NCBI GenBank assembly: GCA_017163975.1 | Contig: JAFFSR010000221.1 | Span: forward strand, 2,666,001-2,730,000 | Length of the DNA: 64,000 bases | Reading direction: 5' to 3' | From: Anastatus disparis | Taxonomy: Eukaryota; Arthropoda; Insecta; Hymenoptera; Eupelmidae | Shown here: positions 46,692 through 60,900 of the stretch, piece by piece | How the letters are laid out: every line of letters begins with the position of its first letter | How positions within the stretch are numbered: position 1 is the first letter of the stretch | Notes under the pieces: generated by a model | What the model was told of the DNA's origin: nothing | Databases searched by the model: none | Seen by the model: only the letters and a program-made list of their open reading frames with translations | Position numbers and translations under genes: made by a program

Positions 46692-49600
46692 CTGTAACAG
46701 CAATAAAGAATAAAGATATTAGATTTCTACAGCTTTTATTAATAGCACGCGCGTACTTTTTTTTTTCATCGCTATAACTTCATACATAATTGAGAAATGT
46801 GGAACGTGTCTCAATTAGAGGGAAATGAGACCAAATGAACTTTAAAAGTAAATTTACTTAAAATTTAATGTAACACCCTTTACTATAATAGGATTTTTTT
46901 TTCATTTATTTTCAGAGACAAAAGTGCTTTTAATACACGTAAAAAAGAAAATAATTACGTTATCAAGGTGTGAGCAATTTGCTAGAATGTTTCAATTATA
47001 AAGGTTGCATTTATATTATTTTAGAGTTTGGATTTTCACTCTTAAAATCTAAATAGATGATACTTTTTTACCAGGTTATTGTTATTTTATTGATATCTTA
47101 TTCTAATGAATTTAAATACGAATTCAATATTTATTTGAGTTTTGTGAAAATATAAAGTAAATCACAATATTTTTTATTCAAAGCTCCATTTACGGAAAAA
47201 GAAGATATTATTGTGGATATAACAGTTACTGCGATTTATATAAAAATATTACGCTTTAAAAATTTGAATGGTTCGTGTGCATTGGCATGTTTGAAAATTT
47301 TGTATTGAACTTTGAATCAGTAATTAGAGCACAGTAAATTAAAGCAGATATTTATATGATAAGCAGACAATAATCCAGTAACTGATGCATCAATTAATTC
47401 TTATACATTTAATTATTATATTAATAATTCATATGTTTTTACTCAATGAGTTTGTTTTATTCCTAAAAAATATGTTTTACTTTAAATTAATAATTTATGT
47501 CTTCACTGACATCTTAGAGGGAAGGTTATTGACGCATCGATCCTATAATCTCTTACATAAGAAAATTTGATTTATTCTAATATTTTAAAACATTATAATC
47601 CGTAGTAGTTGATCTATTCTAATTCTAAATTTGAATATATTGTTGAAACTTGTGTTCTTCTAACCATGAAATTAATTCGGTTAATTATATCCAAATTGGC
47701 ATACATTAAAAAATTGTTTAACAGAACAATATTTTAATTCATTGATAAATTTTAAGTTTTTTCTGTTTCTCAGTAATAAAATATAATATCACAATAATTC
47801 GTTTCCAAGTGAATCGAAATACGATTTTGGAATAAAAATTAATATTTTGATCAATTTATTTTCAGTAGCGGCGTAAACAGAGCAATGGAAAAAAATGCTG
47901 TAATAATACTTCTTCTACCCAATGTATTATCAGATAATATCATAAATTAAACAATACGAAATTGTACATTATTACCGTATGGAATTTTATCAAAAGATTT
48001 TCATCCGTACGCAGAGATATAAATGTTAAATTAAACAAAGAATTTATTACATTTCGGTATGTTTCGCTTGAAAGTACAATTTCGTGTACACAAAGCTATA
48101 TGCGTGTAAATAATATTTGTAACGTTAATATGTTTATAATAAAATATTTCAAATTTTATTACGATTCTTATTGATTCAATTTTTTATCAAGCGTACATCT
48201 AAAGTCGGTTAAGGGTACCGGAAAAAAAGATAAAAATTATATTTCGAGGAATATTATTAAAATTAATATTCGAGTAATATATAAATGATATAATTATATT
48301 AAATAATAAGCAGATTAAAATCTGCTTAATAAATTATGTTTTTTTAAATCATGTTTAAAAAAACATAATTTATTAAAAAATAGCATAAAAGCTTTATAAT
48401 AATGATATAAAAATCAACATTCAGGTTATTTTTCAAATAATTTTGTGTCTTGTATCCCAAATATTTCACTTGGAAGATTAAAAAAAATATGCTATTTTCG
48501 AAAAACAAATTTTGAATTTTACTCATTAAAATTAGCATAAAACATATTTATGGCATAATTAAGCGAGTATTTAAAGTTATGTAATCACGTAGCCTCTCGT
48601 TCTTAATGTTCAATCAAGCAAGTTATAATGCAAAAACAATCCTCAACCTCAACTTGATACACAATTTGATGTCAAGCCTTCAATTGTTCAATGCTCATCG
48701 AGAGTAAATCGTGTATAAAAAAAAAGTGAACAAAGACAAAGCGCAAAGAGAAAGAGAGAAAAAAGCGAGGTCTTAACTGAAAAAAAGGGAACAGATAATG
48801 AAGGTGAGGCCTTAAAAGAAAAGGAATAAAAAAATAAGAAAAAAAAAAAAAAAATAAGAGAAGGAATAGGCCGCAAGTTGCAAGTGAGTGCGCGCAAGAG
48901 AAACATGCGGTAGGTCGCTCTCCTTGCGGCGTTCTTCTTTTCTTTTCCTTCTTTCTCACTCTTTTATATACTTTGTGCATTGCCTGTAATTTCTTTTTCT
49001 CTTGGAACTACGCGCTTTACTACATCTTCTCTCTCTCTCTAGCTTTTATACGGGATTACAGTGAAATTTTTTCTCTTTTTTTTGCATATACGATATCTTT
49101 GCTTTTTTGCGTCGAGAAAAATGAAATGAAATGAAATGAGGAGAGAGATTAAATTCTAAAAATAAATTAAAAGAAAATTGAGAAATAGCCATGAATGGGA
49201 TGATGCTAAGACTTCTTACATCCTTATTTAATTTAATGAGTTCTGAACATTTAAAGATAAAATACAGCTTTAACCGTTACGTTAAACTTAAAAAAAAAGG
49301 AAGGTCGAAAAATTTATCTTTGGAAGAGAGAAAAAAATTTTAAAAACATACATAACTAACGTGAGTTATTCTGGACTCCCATAAATTTTTCATATACTTA
49401 TAAATTCTGACGGCTTTTCTTTGAAACTTCAAATCACTTCTTTTTCTTCGTTTTTTAAAAGATTATCCTATAATCCTGTTTTTAGTTTAGTTCAGTCTCT
49501 TAAGTTACAAATATAGAAAAATTTAATTAAAATTTAAAAAAGTTTTAAAAGCGAAGTTTTAAGTAAACGACAGATTTATGTTTTTCTTTTGACAGTTGGA

Positions 49601-52600
49601 AAAATATTTCGGTTAAATATTGCACGTATTTTGTTAAAACCTTTTTTAAAAAAAAAAAAAAAAAAAACGAGGCTTTTAGACACTCTTTTCCATGGAAACA
49701 GATGTCTATCCCACGTAATTTTTAATATTAAAGAACCCATTTCGGTAGTAACGATCCCTTAAACAAGTCCGCTTCCAAAATTGAAACATCCGTCAGCCAC
49801 CTCTTTTTTTTTTATAATCTCGCTTAAAACGTTGAAAATCCCAAAACAATCACAAAAAAGCATTCCACTCGCTACAAACATTTGGGGATCTCTCGTCGTA
49901 TATACGCTGCAGCTTGGTGACCTTTGCCAATAACCTTACTCGCTATACTGCTCTTTACTCTCGCGGGAACTGACCCGACATTTTGCGCAGTCCAGAAAAT
50001 ATTGATATCGTACACAGACAATTGCATTCCAAGAGTACTCTAGTCCTCTATCAAGAAAATAAAAATAAAAGAAAGAATAAGAGAAGAGGAAAAGAAATCG
50101 CTCGTAAGTGTATTCCCTTAAGGAGTAGCAGATCTATATAATATGTGTACTCTGCCAGAGTTTAATTACATGCGAGACAGAGAGAAAGAAAAAGAGAGAG
50201 AGAGAAATAGAGTAGGCGATAATGTTTTCCTTACCCGCAGGGTAGCCCTTCTCTATATTGTACTACTTAAATTTACTCAAGTCAGTAGGTATACGTTGGG
50301 CTTTCTTTGCTAGAACAACAGTAATCTAAGGGGGGCTTCGTTAGATTCTCGCGCAAGCTTCCGGGTTAATTTTATTTTCACTTTTATGATCACAAAGTTG
50401 AAATAACGTTTTAGGATAAATATTTTTATTCGTTTAGAGATAGATCATTATCAAGAGTTTGGATAAGTTTGTGATGTTATCGTTAATTTATTGTCGAGAA
50501 TATCAAGAGATTTTGTGAATTAATACGTCTTTTGGAAAAGTAAACGTACAAATGCTATGCAGTAATGAATTTATAGTCTTTACTTGTTTTCTAATCTAAA
50601 TTCAGTTTATCATTGTTATTGATTGAATTAACCCACATTTACGTTGATATCAAAAGATTAATTACATTTACAACAGTATTAACATTGAAAAATTTTTTTA
50701 AACTTTTCAGTATAATTTTAATCCTTTGCACTGCAAGCGCAGATATAAATCCAGTAACTTGTTTCGTCGAATTTTAATATGTATGTACTATTGATTGATT
50801 TAATAAGACTATTCTATCCATCCATTCATACGTCTTAGTAATTGATCGATTTACTACATGAACTTGTTATTGTAATATAGTTCTCATCAATACAAAATTT
50901 AATAAGCATTTAATATGCTGCAAATTATTCTAGCTTACTATTAGAGTATTAAAATATAATAAATGAATTGCAATAAATAGATGACAAAACATAGAAAAAG
51001 CAAAATATTAAGACTAACAACATTTTTTTGCTATTTGTAATTATACCGTTTGACTGTTTATTGTAAAGGGTGAATCTACTATAATATAAACGAACTAAAA
51101 ATAGGATTTGAATCAGAAACCAAATAATAAACTTATTGAATTAAAAATATTCACTCTTTAGTGAAATATAATCGTCCGGAATTCGATCTGGGGATATAAT
51201 ATAAAAACTGGCAATTTGAGACTTTTAAAATAAAATTATATTAAAAGTCGTTCGGAAAACTCTAAAGCCATAGCTTCAAAATTTAATGAAATGATGTAAT
51301 TATTAAATTTAGTAATCTATTATAATATTATTGAATTAACTTATTGAATAACAAAGTACAACAAAGATACGTTTCTCTTTATAAAGGAACAACAATAGCT
51401 ATATGGTTTAAATTCTCATAAGAAGTTATTTATGAACTAAATATTCTCAGTACATTTTCAAAAGTTTTGAAAAATTAACATTTCAATGCAATAAGTCAAA
51501 ATCTTGAATTTTCAAAATCGGAAAATCGATGTAAAACAATAGCTCACCAATTAAGCTAAAATCCATTTTCTCGAAGAAAATAAGGAAAATGAACCGTACT
51601 TGATTAAAATCGATTCAACCGTTCTCAAATTATGAATATATATATATATATACACACCCACACAAACCTTTTGTACAAAAAATGTACTTCGATTTCTATT
51701 ATAGCAAAACATTTTTAAATATTATTTTGAGAACACCGTATTTTTTTTAACACCACAAAGTTTCCTTTGGAAATTTTCAGATAAAAATAAATTTTAATCA
51801 ATAAAGATAAAAAAATTCCTATCGAATTTTTCATTTAATTTTTTTCGTATACCACTTTCAATTTAAAATATATTTTTAATTTAATTTTTACATCTTTGTG
51901 AAAAGACTATGATTCATGGATTAAAAAATTTTTATCATCAAAAATATGGTAAATAAATATTTTGAAAAACAAACATTTGTTTACAAATTCAATAATTTTA
52001 AAATTTGATAGGAATTGTTTATTATTTTTTGTTATTATTTGTCAAAAGAGATTTGCGTATTCATATTTTTTCGTATACAATTTTTAATTTAAAAATATTT
52101 TTAATATAATTTAAAAGTAAACCCCGAGCGGCACATCTATTTACTCAAATTGAAAGTTGCATTGAATGAATATCCATTTTTCAATAAAACGTCATGCAAA
52201 AAAAAAGAGAAGGAAAAAAAAAAATAAAATTGTAATAGAAACAAATTTAAGCCCTTTTTCATATCGGATATATATCTGGCACTGTCAGCAAGCAAGCAAG
52301 GCACGCGGCGGGGCTTGCGCTCGCGCGTATTCGCGCTCTAGTGAAAAAGCCAAATAGAAAAATCGTACCTTAGCAATTTCAGGTGAAGGAAGTGAAAATC
52401 GATGAAAAGGGTATAAAAGAGGAAAGAGACGCTCAAACGGATCCAATTTCATCAAGAGGGGGAGTTATAGGACTCTGAGAGAGAAGAGTATGCAAGAGGA
52501 TTGGGGAAAAGCTCTTCTTTTTTCATATAGAGCATAGAGCATATTTACAAGCATTTCGTTGCACCTCAATGGCCTTTTAATCTGCCAAATGCACTGTCTC

Positions 52601-54754
52601 TTTTCATTTCTAGCTAAGCTATATATTTCTTTTCTCTCTCTCTCTCTCTCTTTTCTTTTCTTCCTTTTTACCTGTTCTTTTACCCGGAAACAGCATTGGG
52701 AATGAAATTGCTATTTGCGTATACTCGACGCCATAATCTCTCAGATCAGCGACTGCATCGAGTTTCAAATCCAGAGCTACTAGTCGATTCTCTTTTCTGT
52801 CTTTTTTTTTTTCTTGCCACTACTACGGGCAAGTCTGAAAAGCAATGCGAATCAAAATGTCCAACGGAACAACAAGAAAAATAAAGTTCATTCAAACGTT
52901 TTATGACGCGAGTATAATTAAAATGTATTGGGAGCAATTTCGTATCATTTCATGAACTTTTTATGAAAATTAATTTAGAAAATCATACGAAATTATTTGG
53001 TTTTCATGCTCATCTCGAAGCTTAAGATGATTTACTCGATTTTCCAACAAAAAGAGAACTAATGGAAATTTAAATAGATTATAAATGTGATAGAAATGAA
53101 TTCTAATAAAACTGGTTAATCTAAATAATTGAAAAAAAGGTTGTATAATTTACTATCGTAAATATCTGTGAATATTATACGTAACTATTGTTTTTAATTT
53201 AACAATTAAAGAAGAAAAATTGTACAAGATGTATTAAAAATTATTATCGAAATAATGTGTGTAAAAAATAAAATTTTCCAGTTTATTTTAAAATGTTATT
53301 AAATAAGTAATCGTAAAAAGTGAAATCATAATGTACGTATATAAATTTTTAAATACCCCCAGTTCTATAAATATTCGCATACAACATTCTATTTTTATTT
53401 TTAGTAATTCGATATTATTCATAACCATCCCCTTTATACTATAATGTAACTGTGAAAAATAAAATGAAGAAACAATTTTCTGTTCGTGATAAAAGTTTTT
53501 TAATTTATTATGCACCCAACTTATATAAAACTTATGCAATATCGATTATATTTTACATTTATTATTTACTTTTATTCGTTTTTCCGCGTTCAACGTTTCG
53601 CATTACGTAAGAATGATTCCATTGTTGTTTAATAAAAATTTAATAAATAATTTATTTATAAAACCCATCGTTATCGTAAATAAAATTAAAGTTCGTTCCG
53701 TTATTCCGTGCCAGCCAGTATAGAAACGGTAACTGCATTAACATCCTATAATCAATAGCTACTTCATATACATATACCCTTCAGCCGGAACAAGCAGATC
53801 AACTTACTTATGGGATAGTCGATATAATTGCAATGTCATCGAAAAGTCTATTGTCAATATATAGTGGGTATCGTATAAAAAGAGCTTTTGTTTAAAGCGC
53901 TTTTTTTTATTGAATATTTAATACGTAACCTGAAAATTTTCACCAATAATGATTGCTTGTAATTCCGTTGTAAAATGTAGAATAAAATTAAGTTTTTTTT
54001 TAAAATTATTTATTAATAAATTATAAATCTTAAATATCTGATGAATAATAAAATGGATTTTAATATTAATTTTAATAATGCACATAATTACATTCACGTT
54101 TGACATGGAGCTTGTTACTTAGCTATTTGTTAATAAATGTTTAAAATATCTTTTATTATTAAAATCGGTTCACAAAAGATTATTGCATGATATTAAAACT
54201 CGCGCGTTACAACTTTATTCGACTTTATTATTATCGTAATATTTTCTCGCCTGCAATATTTTTATTCGCGAAATAAAAAGAAACGTTTCACTGTATAAAT
54301 AATCATCGTTAAAAATAAAGTTGATGTGGTTTGTTTTACTTTAGTTAGTATAATTCGAGCTAAATCACGCATTTTCAATATAAATGGCCTTATCAGAACT
54401 TAAATTATACAAAATTTGATCTTTTTTATTTATATTTTATTATAATAAATTTCTTTTGTAAAAAGAAATATAGTTGCATTCAATATTATTACATTTAAAT
54501 AAGTATCGGAAAAGTATGCAAATAATTTTCTATAAGATATTGTATTTTTTTATATTTACAAGTTTAAAATTTGTAATGATCAGTAAAAAATTAAAATATT
54601 TAGAATATTAGTAGCTTGAGCTAAAGTTTCAGTTACATAAATTTTAAATGAATCAAAATAAAAATAAAATCACTTGCATTCGTCATAAATTCATAAGATT
54701 ATAAAAATATGAACTTCAACTTGTGACCTAATCTAAATTAAACAACTTATCTAC
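46692..54754. other. Upstream region, no gene recognised
   Basis: AT-rich sequence with a double hairpin (48308-48374), purine-rich islands at 48700-49060 and 49860-50400, an A20 run at 49648-49667, and a GC-richer island at 52250-52870. Open frames are short and low-complexity. It is either a long 5' UTR intron of sfl or intergenic DNA. Confidence 0.5.
48308..48374. repeat. Two adjacent perfect hairpins
   Basis: AAGCAGATT and AATCTGCTT (48308-48327) form a palindrome with a 2-nt centre. Directly next to it, 21-nt arms at 48328-48348 and 48354-48374 are perfectly complementary around a TCATG loop. The arrangement looks like a remnant of a hairpin element or a cruciform-prone site. No MITE-type end is recognisable. 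Confidence 0.8.
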
Positions 54755-54977
54755 CTTGTGAATTTTTCCGTTTTAAGTAAAACGCGTATCTCCTCTCTCG
54801 AGCTCTCGAAAACTATCTCGGTGAATATTCGCGCAGTCAACGAGCTGGAAAATGCTCTTTGCAACGTGAAAAATAGCAGCACGAAAATACGAAGCGATCG
54901 ACACCGAGAGTTTGAAAAACGCGTGTGCTTATCGCTTAAGGATGTATACATATACAGCGAATGTTTGAGGTACACGC
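54755..54977 (-). other. Candidate upstream exon in the sfl sense
   Basis: On the minus strand a pyrimidine-rich tract ends in CGCGTAG (AG at 54979-54978). A 223-nt block with GC well above the flanks follows, ending at a donor-like CACAAG|GTAGAT (54755/54754). One frame is open throughout the block. Joined to 45189 that frame would hit a stop soon after the junction, so if real this is more likely a 5' UTR exon than coding. The plus strand is also open. It could equally be a regulatory island. Confidence 0.3.
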
Positions 54978-57900
54978 CTACGCGAAAAAGCAAGAAAGAG
55001 GATTTCTAGATTGTGTGTATATATATAAAAGTAACGCCTTGAAACGCTTCGTCTTGAAGGTTTTGCATTCTCTTGTAAGATAATATATACATGCGTGTGT
55101 GTGTATGTGCGTATGGTACGCAGAATGACCGTATTGTATCAAGTACATAAAACAAAAATAAAATAAAATAGAGGATGGAAAGTGAAAAAGGATGAGGAAA
55201 ACAAAGGGAACGTATATAAGAAAGAATAAATGAGAAGGAGGGAATAGCATGCGCCTTATAATACGATGTTTATTTCATTGTACTTGTATTGTGTATGAAA
55301 ATCGATTTATACTTTGGTATTTTTAAGGGTTAAATTATTGGGTCGCACTAATTATCGATCATTAATCTTTTATTACCATATTTAGATAAAGTAGTGAGCA
55401 GTATCAAGTACTATCATTATATTATATTAAATTTTGGTTATTTTTATTAATAGTTGTTTTGTAATTGGTATTATTTTTTATTCTTTCGGAATCCATGTCG
55501 ATTTGATACTTCTAAAAAGCCTCTAAAGAGTTATGAAAGTTGATGAAAATTTTGTTGAAATTTATCTAGTAATTCTTTAGAAAAGCTTTTAAACTTCAAA
55601 TGGAACAAAAATTTCTGTATGTTGCAAGTAAATGAATAAAGTGTGTATATAGCGGCGCAAAACACCATCAACTAAAAAAACTATCTAAAAAAAGCAAGTA
55701 AACCAAAAAAAAAGAGGAGTACAGCGAAAGTGAAAAAAAAAATAATATGGGCATAGAGAGAGGAAAAATAGAGAGAAGAGCGGCTTGTGACTATTGAAAA
55801 GTACATAAATAAACTTTTTACGATGGATGTAAAAGCAAACTATATGCGCTTGCATATACGGGCGTGCATTCGCGAAAAGTAATAATATTAAAATCCCACC
55901 GCAATAGTTGGATGACCATTGCACATGTTAGTATCCCTCTTTACCTCGATCCGAACAATGAACAGAGAAAAAAAAAACTCTCGTAAATCAGCTCTACGCA
56001 TTAAAATCGGAGAATAGAAAAGCGAATAATTTTGGCTTTTCTATGCATGCATTTTCCTCAATGAACAAGTGAAAAAAAAAAAAAAATACAACGAAAAGTA
56101 AGGTACTTGAAAGAGGATAAAAACAAGGGTGAAAAAAATGCAACGAACCAATGTTTTTTTTTTTACGTCCTCGTGGTTTCCGATGCATATGTCGTTGTTC
56201 TCCATATAACTACTAACCATGGGATGACATAAAAATTTTAGAAAAAAAAAGGATAGCGAGTTAAAGGACGCGCGTATACGTATATATATGCATAAAAAGT
56301 TTAAAAAAAAGGATATAGAGGATTTGATTTTTTTTTCTATAGCTAATACGTGACAGGTATACGATGTGAAAATTATAGGGGCGAATAAAAATCACGGACA
56401 ATGCACCTGGTACACATGGAGAAAAAAAAAATCTCTATTTTTTCCGATTATTATTTAAAATTTTCCTATTTTGTTTGGCATTTTTTGCTATGCGAGAGGA
56501 TTAATATTATTTTCAATAAATATTTTTTTATTTTTCCTCTGCAATGCCAATTTGTTATTTTTATCAGATACATAAACTTTTGTTGTATTAATTATATTAT
56601 TCTGATTATAAAGCAGATTATTTGCACTTTATAAAGTAGTAAATATCACATTAAAACAGGTTTAAAAAGAGGAATTGAGTTTCTAAGCTCTTTCAACCAA
56701 TACATGAATCAACTTCCTCATTTTTCTAATGAAATTGTTCATAAATATTTTTTAAAGTAGTAACTAAAAAATATCATCATTAAACTATAATTGATTGGGA
56801 AAATTAATTAAATATATGTAAATATAAATCGCCAATAATTCTCAAATCTGAGAATGGTATAAGAAAAAGCAATTTAACTGTCAATTAAAATTTTGAAATG
56901 TGTATTTTAGGAATCAGTTATAAAAATCTGTTCAACAAATAAAAAAGTATTTTTATTACTTGTTTAATTGAATGGAGATAAAATATTATTGCTTAACTGA
57001 TTAATTAGTAAAAACTATAAATGTTTGTTTGTATTTACAAATCCAAACTCTACTTGAGAATTTATTCGTATTAATATGTATTTAAAAAAAAAATTTAGAT
57101 GTAGATGTTCTTTTTTACATTTATTTTATTACAAAAACATATTAATTAAAAATAATTAATAGTTTAATATTGCTGATAGATAAATTAAAAATAAAAAAAT
57201 ATTAAATAATATTCCTTCAAGCGAAATATTTAAGCTTTCATTAAAATTGGATGAAAAAAAATTTTTATAACTTTTTAATTTTTTACATATGACAGAAAAG
57301 ATTAATTCGACTACCAAATTGATCGTTACTTTAAGGCACTAAAAAATTCAATAAATAAAACGTTGATAAATGCTTTTACTGCAAATAAAATTTTTAACGA
57401 ACTTCGCTAGAAATTCATGAATAACTGTCACAACTTTTTGGAGAGATATAATTGGCGCTCGATGCATAAAGTTAAGGTAGCTCTATAGGTAACAGGTGCA
57501 GAAAAAAGATATTCGGCTTTATCAGTGTCAAAAAAATTATATACATGATATCAATTGTATTTGTAATAATAAAAACAATATAAAGTATGTACAAGTTTTT
57601 TTTTTGTAAATATATTTTCAATATACTAACTTTATTAAATTAAATAGTTTTATTCGCTTATACGTCAGCTTTGTTTTATTCCATAGTTCATCTTTATTCT
57701 TGAATAAATTTCCTTTAATTATGAATGTAAAGTAAGCAATACTAAAAGTGAATTAATTGCTTACTTTAATAAATCGCCGTGACAGTTACATAATTTAGTA
57801 AATAAAAAATCATTTCGATGGCGTGTTACATTTTCATTACGTAATCAACATTCATTTTCCAACTGTCACTAATTGAGCGCTTTTAATTTAAATAAAAGCT

Positions 57901-60900
57901 TTAATTAAAAAAGGAGAAATTTTTTTTATCATTTTATAGATAAATAAGTTACGATGAAAAAAAATCTATAAACTTTTAAAAGTTAGAAGCTATTAAGTTA
58001 TTATTAAAAACTATTGGCTCGGAAAATGAAATTTTCACGAATCTATAAATGCGTCAAAGAGTTTCGCCTATCGGTTTTCTTCTCTTTTTGGCACTTAACT
58101 TTCTTTTTCATCATTCGATCGTCCTACCCATCAATTATCGGCTCTTTTCCTATCATCCCGCTCTCGGATCGTTCTCTACGATCAAACGTTTTCAATCATA
58201 GCCCGCTTCTAAACGAAAGCTTCCAATTATCGCGCATCTGATTACGTAAATACTCAAGCAAAAAAAAGAAAAAGAAAAAAAGACCGAAAGAATTGAAGAG
58301 GTCAACGTTATTTGCACGTGTATATTATTTCAAAACCGTATCCATGTCTACATAAAAGACTAAGTGAAAATTTTCATTTTTTTTTTTTCAATTGTGCGAC
58401 CTCTTCTTGGACATGTACACGCAATTCGTTGTTATACTGAAAATTTGAATTTTCAGCCGTGGCTATTCTGAATTAATTTCTAATCAAGAACGCGAGTGGA
58501 TGCGAAATTCGTTAAATATTTTTACTCGCGGTATAATTTAAAAGAATAAAGTAAAGAAAGAAAAAGGAAGCAGATAGCCTCTGTATTTTCCTCTTGTTTG
58601 CGTATAAATTAAATCTTCATTTCAGATTCTTCTTATTATTAGTTTCTTTTTCCAATTTAAATGAACTCCGGGCTGCGTGAGTTATTTATGCCGTGACTTT
58701 AGGTTCTGATAGAATGCAATTCTTTTTTTCAAATGACTGAACTTTTCTATTACATATTTTAAGCTTTGAATTAAGTTGTCAAGCAGACATCATGTCAAAC
58801 TTTTATCAGAAACCATCAATAGTATTGTCAGTAAAAGGCTTAAGCCTTTGTCTCATTGTAATTTTTCTTTTTAAAGAAAGGATGATCCAAATAAATATAG
58901 TTTGAATAATAAACAACAAATTTATTTTTAAAATACAATAGATTTTAAATAGAATGGTTTTAAAATTTATTGGATTTGAAAGATGCTAAAAATTCATAAT
59001 TCAATTGATATTTAGAGAACATTAAAAAGAACTAATTTTAAATGTATATGAATAAATTTGTAAGTCAAAAGAATCACCAGCTTTCGAAAAACAGTGAGCT
59101 TTTTTTATTAACTGAAAAAAAAACATTAAATAGTAAGGTAATTATCATTAAAAATTGTACCAGCTTACTCGAGTTGATGGTAAAGCATATCGAGCTTGCG
59201 CTTAGAAACCGGATAAAAACAAATATTTGTCCTCAGAAGCACACAAAAAAGAGAAAGAAAGAGTAAGAGAGAAAGAGAGAAAAAAAAAACAAACACCAGA
59301 AGGAAGAGCCAAGTACTGCATTAAAAATCATATAGGCTACGCGTCCTTAGCAAATAAAACAAGAGAGCGTGACGGATAGTAAAAAAAAAAAGAAGAAGAA
59401 GCCGGCGTCAAAGTAAAAAAGAGATATAAGAGTAGATTCTAGAAGGTAATCCCTAGAGAACTATTTTTGTCAAAGTCCAAAAGAAGAGGTATACGAATAA
59501 TGATTTTTTTCTTTTTTTTTTTTTTAAGGATTTTGTGTGCTATACGGTTCCATTGCTTTTAGCTTTAGCACACATCTATAATAGAAATAAAAAAGAAAAA
59601 GAGTAAGAAAGGGAGAAAAATATAAAGCTCGTACGTTCCTCTTGTGTATTTATTGCAATGGTCTCTTTGTCTTTCCTCTTTCTTCTCATTTAACTGTGGT
59701 GTAGAATAAGAAGAAAGTATAAATGCGGTAATGCTTCCATGCTTTTAAAGATTTCAATTCGAGAAGAGGAATAAAGAAGGAAGAAAGTGTGACGGTATAC
59801 AAGAGAAAGTGAGAGAGAGGGAGAAAAGAATGAAGGGGGTAAAATGCAAAAAAAAAAAGAAAAAGGAAAGACGATACTTTTGTACAGAGAAGAGAAAGGA
59901 ACATTGAGAGGAGTAAAGTGCGACTTTTCAGCATATTCTCACGGGCCACAATAGTGAAAGGAGAGCAAAGAATGTAGAAAAAAATATTTTCATATTAAAA
60001 GCCACGATAAAAAGTTTTTGTTTAATCTTAAAATGAATTTTTTTTTTCATATTGAACTTTGGTATTATATAATATTGCATAATAAGAAAAAAAAACCAAC
60101 ATTGAATATCAATATTGAATTTTTCATCATAATATTTATTCATTTTTATTTATTCTTAATATTCGTTCTATATAACTGGTATGTATTGGAAAGTTGAAAT
60201 ATAGAGTTTAATCGTAACTATGGGTATACAAAAAGAAAATAGTCAATTTGTTCGTTTTAAAAGAGTAAATATTTCTCTGGTACGTTTAAACGGAATATTA
60301 ATTATAAAAAGAAATATACCAGTTTTTGATCAAAGACTTGAATTTAATTTTAATGTGTTCCATAAATATTCTTAGGATTAAGCTGTCCTTGTCGTTTTAA
60401 AAGTACGTATTTACGTGTTAAAATTATAATAAATGGTTAAATAAATAGTAATATTTTAAATATGAAAACACATTTTAAATTACAAGCTTAAATGCAAATT
60501 AAAAAGAAAATAAGAAGAAATTAGAAACGATTTCAAAAATACAAACTAAATATTTTATCAGGATAAAATAAACTTGTTGTTCTATTTATTCACAAAACTG
60601 ATTGAATAAAAAGTAAGAGAATAAAAGTTGACTTGAAATTTTATTTTAAAATTTATATTATTCCGTTCTATTATTCATTCATTCCGACATCAAAGTATAA
60701 ATTATATCATGTATGTGGGAAGTTTCTTGTCCGTATTATTTCTCCGAACGTTTGGTATTGTATTAGTTGCGGAACTATCGAATTAAATAGTTTAGCCGAT
60801 TTCATATTATTAATAGGTAAGGTATGCAATTTATCTTTTGAAAATAATTCAAAGTCTACATCACTACTAATTAAGTTTTCCGGGAAAAGAACTTTGCATT

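Noticed and set aside
52660..52690. AACAG|GTAAAA as a ratchet point on the minus strand
   Set aside because: Purine-rich sequence precedes the AG, so it cannot serve as an acceptor.
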